64,000 bases of DNA from the NCBI RefSeq assembly GCF_016918075.2, contig NZ_JAERPS020000003.1, forward strand, positions 483,534-547,533, given 5' to 3'. Shown one piece after another: positions 61,107 to 64,000 of the stretch (the first letter of the stretch is position 1; each line of letters opens with the position of its first letter). Made by a program: the position numbers and the translations under genes. The stretch comes from Rheinheimera maricola (GTDB lineage: Bacteria > Pseudomonadota > Gammaproteobacteria > Enterobacterales > Alteromonadaceae). The notes below the pieces were generated by a model that had not been told where the DNA came from, did no database searches, and saw only the letters and a program-made list of their open reading frames with translations.

Positions 61107-61638
61107 GCAGCCTTTTCATAACAAAAAGCAACTGATCCAGCTGCTGCACATTGCCCGCGCCAATCTGAATATGGACGAGCACCTATACCGGCAAAACCTG
61201 CAGGCGTGGTGCGGTAAAACAAGTTCTAAAGATATGTCTGTACCAGAGCTGGAAAAAGCAATGGCCGGCATGAAACGCCTGGGGTTTACACCGGTACCCA
61301 AAGCTAAAGACAAATCAGCTAAAAAGCCACTTCAGCAGGATCAGCTTAAAAAGCTGGGCCAGGTGTGGACGCAAATGGCCGCCCAGGGGCTGATAAACAA
61401 CGCAGGCTATACCGCATTGGAGCAGTGGGCCATTGAGCAAAGCCGGCACTTAAACAATGGTGCCGCCATTCAAAAGTTGGAATGGATGGCAGATATTGCC
61501 GGGCCCTTAATTGAGCAACTAAAGCGCTGGCACCGCCGGTTAATGCTCAAACAACTTGGCGAGCCGCATTCCAAAGCCAGTTATAACGACGTACTGCGCT
61601 GGTACCAACAGCAATTTGACTGTAACGAGGGGGCATAG
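61099..61638 (+). CDS. gemA: GemA (Mu gp16-like) regulatory protein
   Basis: 179 residues from GTG 61099, with GGGAG 7 nt upstream. KKQLIQLLHIARANLNMDEH, then LQAWCGKTSSKDMSVPELEK and LKKLGQVWTQMAAQGLINNA are typical of DUF1018/GemA. In Mu it alters host gene expression, possibly via DNA supercoiling. It directly precedes mor, as in Mu. Confidence 0.88.
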   Translation: MDKQPFHNKKQLIQLLHIARANLNMDEHLYRQNLQAWCGKTSSKDMSVPELEKAMAGMKRLGFTPVPKAKDKSAKKPLQQDQLKKLGQVWTQMAAQGLINNAGYTALEQWAIEQSRHLNNGAAIQKLEWMADIAGPLIEQLKRWHRRLMLKQLGEPHSKASYNDVLRWYQQQFDCNEGA

Positions 61639-61641
61639 ACC

Positions 61642-62004
61642 ATGGCTAAGCCGGACGAAAAGCTAGCAACATTCCTGGCTGAACTTTTTGCTCAAACTGC
61701 AATGCTGCTTAAACAAGAGCTCAAGCTGGGTGACGAACAGGCTGAAGCAATAGGTTACAAACTGGCTGACACTATCCGGCAAACCCATGGCGGCGGCAAT
61801 ATCTACGTTCCGAAAGGGGTTAGCATGGATAGAGCACTAAAGCAGCACGGCATTATTAAAGACTTTCGCGGCTCTAATCATGCCGAACTGGCCAAAAAAT
61901 ATGATTGCAGCGATGTCTATGTGTATCAGGTCATGCGCGCTTATACCCTCGCCACCCGCAAAACACTACAACCAGGACTCTTCGCAGATGATGAAAACAA
62001 CTAA
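61642..62004 (+). CDS. mor: Mor-family middle/late transcription activator
   Basis: 120 residues. GGGNIYVPKGVSMDRALKQH, then GIIKDFRGSNHAELAKKYDC and SDVYVYQVMRAYTLATRK, are the Mor/C signature (HTH in the second half). N-terminal dimerisation helices precede. In Mu, Mor activates the middle promoter and C the late ones; only one such gene is seen here, so it may activate late transcription directly. Confidence 0.9.
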   Translation: MAKPDEKLATFLAELFAQTAMLLKQELKLGDEQAEAIGYKLADTIRQTHGGGNIYVPKGVSMDRALKQHGIIKDFRGSNHAELAKKYDCSDVYVYQVMRAYTLATRKTLQPGLFADDENN

Positions 62005-62374
62005 AGCCTATGAGCTACACCGCTTGTCTGTAGTGAAAAGCATGCTAGCAGAGCAGCTACACCAGGCAGAGACTGAACAAGAACGCGACGCCCTGAAGCT
62101 TCAATTAGACCAAGCTAACGAAGACCTGCGCAAACTGCATAGCCCCAATGGCGACCCGGTAGTAAGTGAACACGCCATAATCAGATGGTTAGAACGGGTT
62201 AAAGGCATAGACCTAAACGAAATACGGGCAGAAATACTCGATGGCCGCAGCAATCAGATCCGCCAGCTGGGCAGCTGTAACTTCAAACTGCCCAACGGCA
62301 TGAAAATGGTTGTACGTGGGCATGTGGTGGTAACCATTCTTGATAAACAGCAGCAGACTGGAGAGGCAAAATGA
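61991..62374 (+). CDS. early protein with coiled coil and conserved EHAIIRWLERVKGID motif
   Basis: 127 residues from ATG 61991; ATG 61988 is also possible. It overlaps the end of mor. The N-terminal part is a coiled coil (KSMLAEQLHQAETEQERDAL). The C-terminal 65 residues start SEHAIIRWLERVKGIDLNEI and end GHVVVTILDKQQQTGEAK, a small domain I have seen in other phages, with a compact fold that may be RelE/HigB-like. Function unknown. Confidence 0.65.
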   Translation: MKTTKAYELHRLSVVKSMLAEQLHQAETEQERDALKLQLDQANEDLRKLHSPNGDPVVSEHAIIRWLERVKGIDLNEIRAEILDGRSNQIRQLGSCNFKLPNGMKMVVRGHVVVTILDKQQQTGEAK

Positions 62375-63051
62375 GCAAAATCCTGGATAAAATCAAAAAA
62401 CTGCTGGCGTTGGCAAAAAGCAGCAACGAGCATGAAGCCGCAAACGCGCTGCGCCGTGCACAAAAGCTGATGCAGGAACATAAGCTAACCGCTGAAGATG
62501 TGTCGTTATCTGAAGTTGAGCAACGGGAAATAAAGCGGGCTAATGCGGCAGAAAAACAACCTTTGTGGGCAAATTTACTGACCGGATGCATTACAAATGC
62601 ATTCGGGCTGGACGCCATACTGTCTTGGAACCGCAATGTAGGCGCTACTGTGATATTCATTGGCCCAGCCGACCGTGTAGAAATTGGCACATACTGCTAC
62701 GAAGTACTGGCCCCCCAGCTGGTTAAAGCCCGCAGAAACTATCTGAACAAGCTGAGCAAGCGGCTGAAGCTAACCACCAAGACAAACCGCGCAGATCTAT
62801 TTGCCGAGGGCTGGATCAGCGCCGTTCGCCGCCAGGTACATGCACTGGTACCCACTGAAGAAGAACAGAACCTGATCCAGCTGTACAAGGAAAAACACTT
62901 CCCCAAATTGCACAAAACTGAAGTGCGCTCTGCTGAGCAAAAACGGCGCGATTTAGATGCATACTACGAAGGCCACGGCGCTGGCCGCAATGTGCGGCTG
63001 AATGCCGGCGTAAATGGAGCTGAGCAAGGCAAGCTGGGGAGTAGTGTATGA
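62371..63051 (+). CDS. DUF2786 family protein
   Basis: 226 residues with GGAGAGG upstream; overlaps its neighbours by 4 nt. The N-terminal 40 residues (ILDKIKKLLALAKSSNEHEA, LRRAQKLMQEHKLTAEDV) are the DUF2786 domain. The middle AVGATVIFIGPADRVEIGTYC-like part and LVKARRNYLNKLSKRLKLTT follow. Commonly found in phages; function unknown. Confidence 0.85.
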   Translation: MSKILDKIKKLLALAKSSNEHEAANALRRAQKLMQEHKLTAEDVSLSEVEQREIKRANAAEKQPLWANLLTGCITNAFGLDAILSWNRNVGATVIFIGPADRVEIGTYCYEVLAPQLVKARRNYLNKLSKRLKLTTKTNRADLFAEGWISAVRRQVHALVPTEEEQNLIQLYKEKHFPKLHKTEVRSAEQKRRDLDAYYEGHGAGRNVRLNAGVNGAEQGKLGSSV

Positions 63052-63407
63052 GTACATCAGTAACAGTTAAAACCAAGCTGTATTGCGGCAGTTACTGCAC
63101 AAATACTGTTAACGGGCAGAAAGCTTCTAATACTATCTCAGCAGAGTTTGCAGTAAAGGCTCTGGGGAATAAGCTATTTCCAAGCCACTCGTTCAAGGTT
63201 GAATGCTCGGAAAATAACACCTGGACAATTACCGTCACCAGCACTCCACTCGATACAGCAGAGCGGCTAATCATCAGCGAGGTTGGGGATTTTGCTGCTT
63301 CATTACCGCATCCGGATTTCATGCCATCAGCCCCACAAATGCAGGATGAGCTTGTAGCAAGAATAAGGCGAGTTTTCACTGACATCAAACAGCAAAAAGC
63401 CCAGTAA
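63048..63407 (+). CDS. early prophage protein, 119 residues
   Basis: ATG overlaps the DUF2786 stop by 4 nt. SVTVKTKLYCGSYCTNTVNG, then TISAEFAVKALGNKLFPSHS and ENNTWTITVTSTPLDTAERL, are beta-rich. Two close Cys occur. Not recognised. It ends the rightward early operon; a terminator overlaps its stop. Confidence 0.6.
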   Translation: MSTSVTVKTKLYCGSYCTNTVNGQKASNTISAEFAVKALGNKLFPSHSFKVECSENNTWTITVTSTPLDTAERLIISEVGDFAASLPHPDFMPSAPQMQDELVARIRRVFTDIKQQKAQ

Positions 63408-63419
63408 CCTGGGCTTTTT
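63394..63419 (+). terminator. terminator of the early operon
   Basis: AAAAAGCCCAG (63394-63404) pairs perfectly with CTGGGCTTTTT (63409-63419) around a 4-nt loop, giving an 11-bp stem with a T-run. It overlaps the stop of the last early gene. Confidence 0.88.
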
Positions 63420-63454
63420 GTTATCATCTCTACACAAGCTGAACGGAGAAAAAT

Positions 63455-63799
63455 ATGAATAGAAACTTTGTAAAGAACTTAGATCAAGAAACGCTTTTGC
63501 AACTAAACAAACGGATTAGGGATGCTGGCTACGGGCAATCTGTAGCTATTGCTGAATGGCTTACTTCTAAAGGCCATATCGCAACTAAATCAGGCGTACA
63601 CCGGTATTCTGTCAAACTAAAACTTACCGACGGCATCACGGCCCCTAGTGGTTCATTTGATGCAATAATTGCGGCTTCTGGCGACGGCGGCCCTAAAACT
63701 GAGGCGTTAAGTTCGCTGTTTGAGCAGTTGGGGAAGCTTGAGTATCAAAAAGCTGAGTTACTACAGAAGATTTCGCGCCTAACAGGACAGTCGAACTAA
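63455..63799 (+). CDS. DUF3486-like small HTH protein near the L end
   Basis: 114 residues with GGAG 6 nt before the ATG. NLDQETLLQLNKRIRDAGYG, then AIAEWLTSKGHIATKSGVHR and YSVKLK, resembles the N-terminal HTH of DUF3486 proteins. The C-terminus is a coiled coil (LFEQLGKLEYQKAELLQKIS). It lies after the early terminator, so it has its own promoter. Possibly a regulator or an end-binding protein. Confidence 0.6.
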   Translation: MNRNFVKNLDQETLLQLNKRIRDAGYGQSVAIAEWLTSKGHIATKSGVHRYSVKLKLTDGITAPSGSFDAIIAASGDGGPKTEALSSLFEQLGKLEYQKAELLQKISRLTGQSN

Positions 63800-63848
63800 A
63801 TTTTTATCGGCCGCCTAAATTTCATATCCTGAAACATTATTTATTATG

Positions 63849-63880
63849 CTGGTATACGCTATCCCATCGGGGTATACCAG
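63849..63880. repeat. inverted repeat near the L end
   Basis: CTGGTATAC (63849-63857) is the exact reverse complement of GTATACCAG (63872-63880). A related CTGGTATAT lies at 63905. Probably part of the phage end: a transposase or enhancer-type binding site, or a terminator for the last gene. Confidence 0.55.
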
Positions 63881-63908
63881 GCCACACAACTTTTCGCAGA
63901 TCCACTGG

Positions 63909-63961
63909 TATATTTTTCTTACTCACTAACATATATTTTTCTTACTCACTAACACAATACA
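63909..63961 (-). other. prophage left end (attL-type) with 23-bp tandem repeat
   Basis: 63909-63931 and 63932-63954 are identical 23-mers (core ATTTTTCTTACTCACTAACA) directly adjoining. The final CAATACA ends at 63961, reverse complement TGTATTG like the Mu left end. The repeats are likely transposase-binding sites. Read inward they contain GAGTAAGAAAAATATA, reminiscent of Mu AGTACGAAAAA. Confidence 0.82.
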
Positions 63962-63968
63962 AATAAAA

Positions 63969-63994
63969 AAACCCTTCGTTTTCACGAAGGGTTT
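63969..63994. terminator. host bidirectional terminator beside the prophage L end
   Basis: AAACCCTTCG (63969-63978) pairs with CGAAGGGTTT (63985-63994) around a 6-nt loop, with an A-run before and T-rich sequence after. It lies in host DNA just outside the prophage. Confidence 0.85.
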
Positions 63995-64000
63995 GTTTAA

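Larger units (their letters stand above)
23476..63961. mobile_element. complete Mu-like transposable prophage, about 40.5 kb
   Basis: Ends are defined by TG at 23476 and CA at 63961. The 23476 end reads TGAAGCGGCGCGCGAAAA, nearly the same as the Mu right end. The 63961 end reads inward TGTATTG followed by a 23-bp tandem repeat. Flanking host pentamers are AATAC (23471-23475) and AATAA (63962-63966), a 4/5 target-site duplication. Contents include DDE transposase A, ATPase B, Ner, repressor, Mor, GemA and a full set of virion and lysis genes, so it may be functional. Late genes read toward 23476 and early genes toward 63961, a divergent layout like B3/BcepMu. No integrase or mom gene is seen. 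Confidence 0.9.

Noticed and set aside
1..64000. CRISPR arrays, rRNA genes and insertion sequences other than the prophage
   Set aside because: I saw no regularly spaced direct repeats, no rRNA-like sequence and no other transposase in the window.

Overview
The window is a stretch of gammaproteobacterial chromosome carrying one complete Mu-like transposable prophage. Protein styles (prfC-argS-pdxH cluster, holD-rimI beside tRNA-Trp, S9 peptidases, membrane-anchored AraC regulators, a CadC/TPR regulator) suggest an aquatic Alteromonadales/Chromatiaceae-type organism such as Rheinheimera or Alishewanella. That placement is inference from recognition only.

Host part, 1-23475: a TatD/YjjV nuclease cut by the window edge; an exported amidohydrolase divergent from a CadC-like TPR regulator; the tightly packed prfC-argS-pdxH operon; a frameshifted exported formylglycine-generating-enzyme-like gene whose signal peptide contains an octanucleotide repeat; a membrane protein divergent from a membrane AraC regulator; an exported beta-lactamase-fold protein with a degenerate metal site; a truncated histidine kinase; a second membrane AraC regulator; a DJ-1/PfpI fusion protein; an ArsR-permease-M14 carboxypeptidase operon with palindromic operators; rimI, holD and tRNA-Trp; and an S9 peptidase followed by a chain of small hairpins.

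Prophage, 23476-63961 (about 40.5 kb): the end at 23476 starts TGAAGCGGCGC and closely resembles the phage Mu right end. The end at 63961 reads inward TGTATTG, like the Mu left end, and carries a perfect 23-bp tandem repeat. Flanking pentamers AATAC and AATAA are a 4/5 target duplication. Late genes run leftward on the minus strand: holin, lysozyme, nested spanins, DUF2730, winged-helix protein, DUF3486 small terminase, large terminase, portal, MuF, protease/capsid fusion, connector, tail completion, tail tube, tail chaperones with a -1 frameshift, a 1953-aa tape measure, distal tail proteins and fiber. The tail type is siphovirus-like rather than contractile. Early genes run rightward: Ner, HTH proteins, transposase A, ATPase B, DUF3164, HU, GemA and Mor. 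The early block is therefore transcribed toward the L end, unlike Mu and like the B3/BcepMu layout.

Between the lysis genes and the repressor lies an accessory island (47.5-52.0 kb). Its main content is a tightly coupled four-gene minus-strand operon: 4-TM protein, 225-aa protein with two C-terminal TM segments, NA37/YejK-like nucleoid-associated protein, and RelA/SpoT-type nucleotide synthetase. This is the best candidate in the window for an undescribed, probably anti-phage, system. A near-identical 23-bp motif sits upstream of both the lysis gene and the capsid block and may mark the late promoters. Near-identical GGGCASGGATGCCC hairpins follow the capsid and tail-tube genes. Two minus-strand ORFs lie antisense within the early operon.
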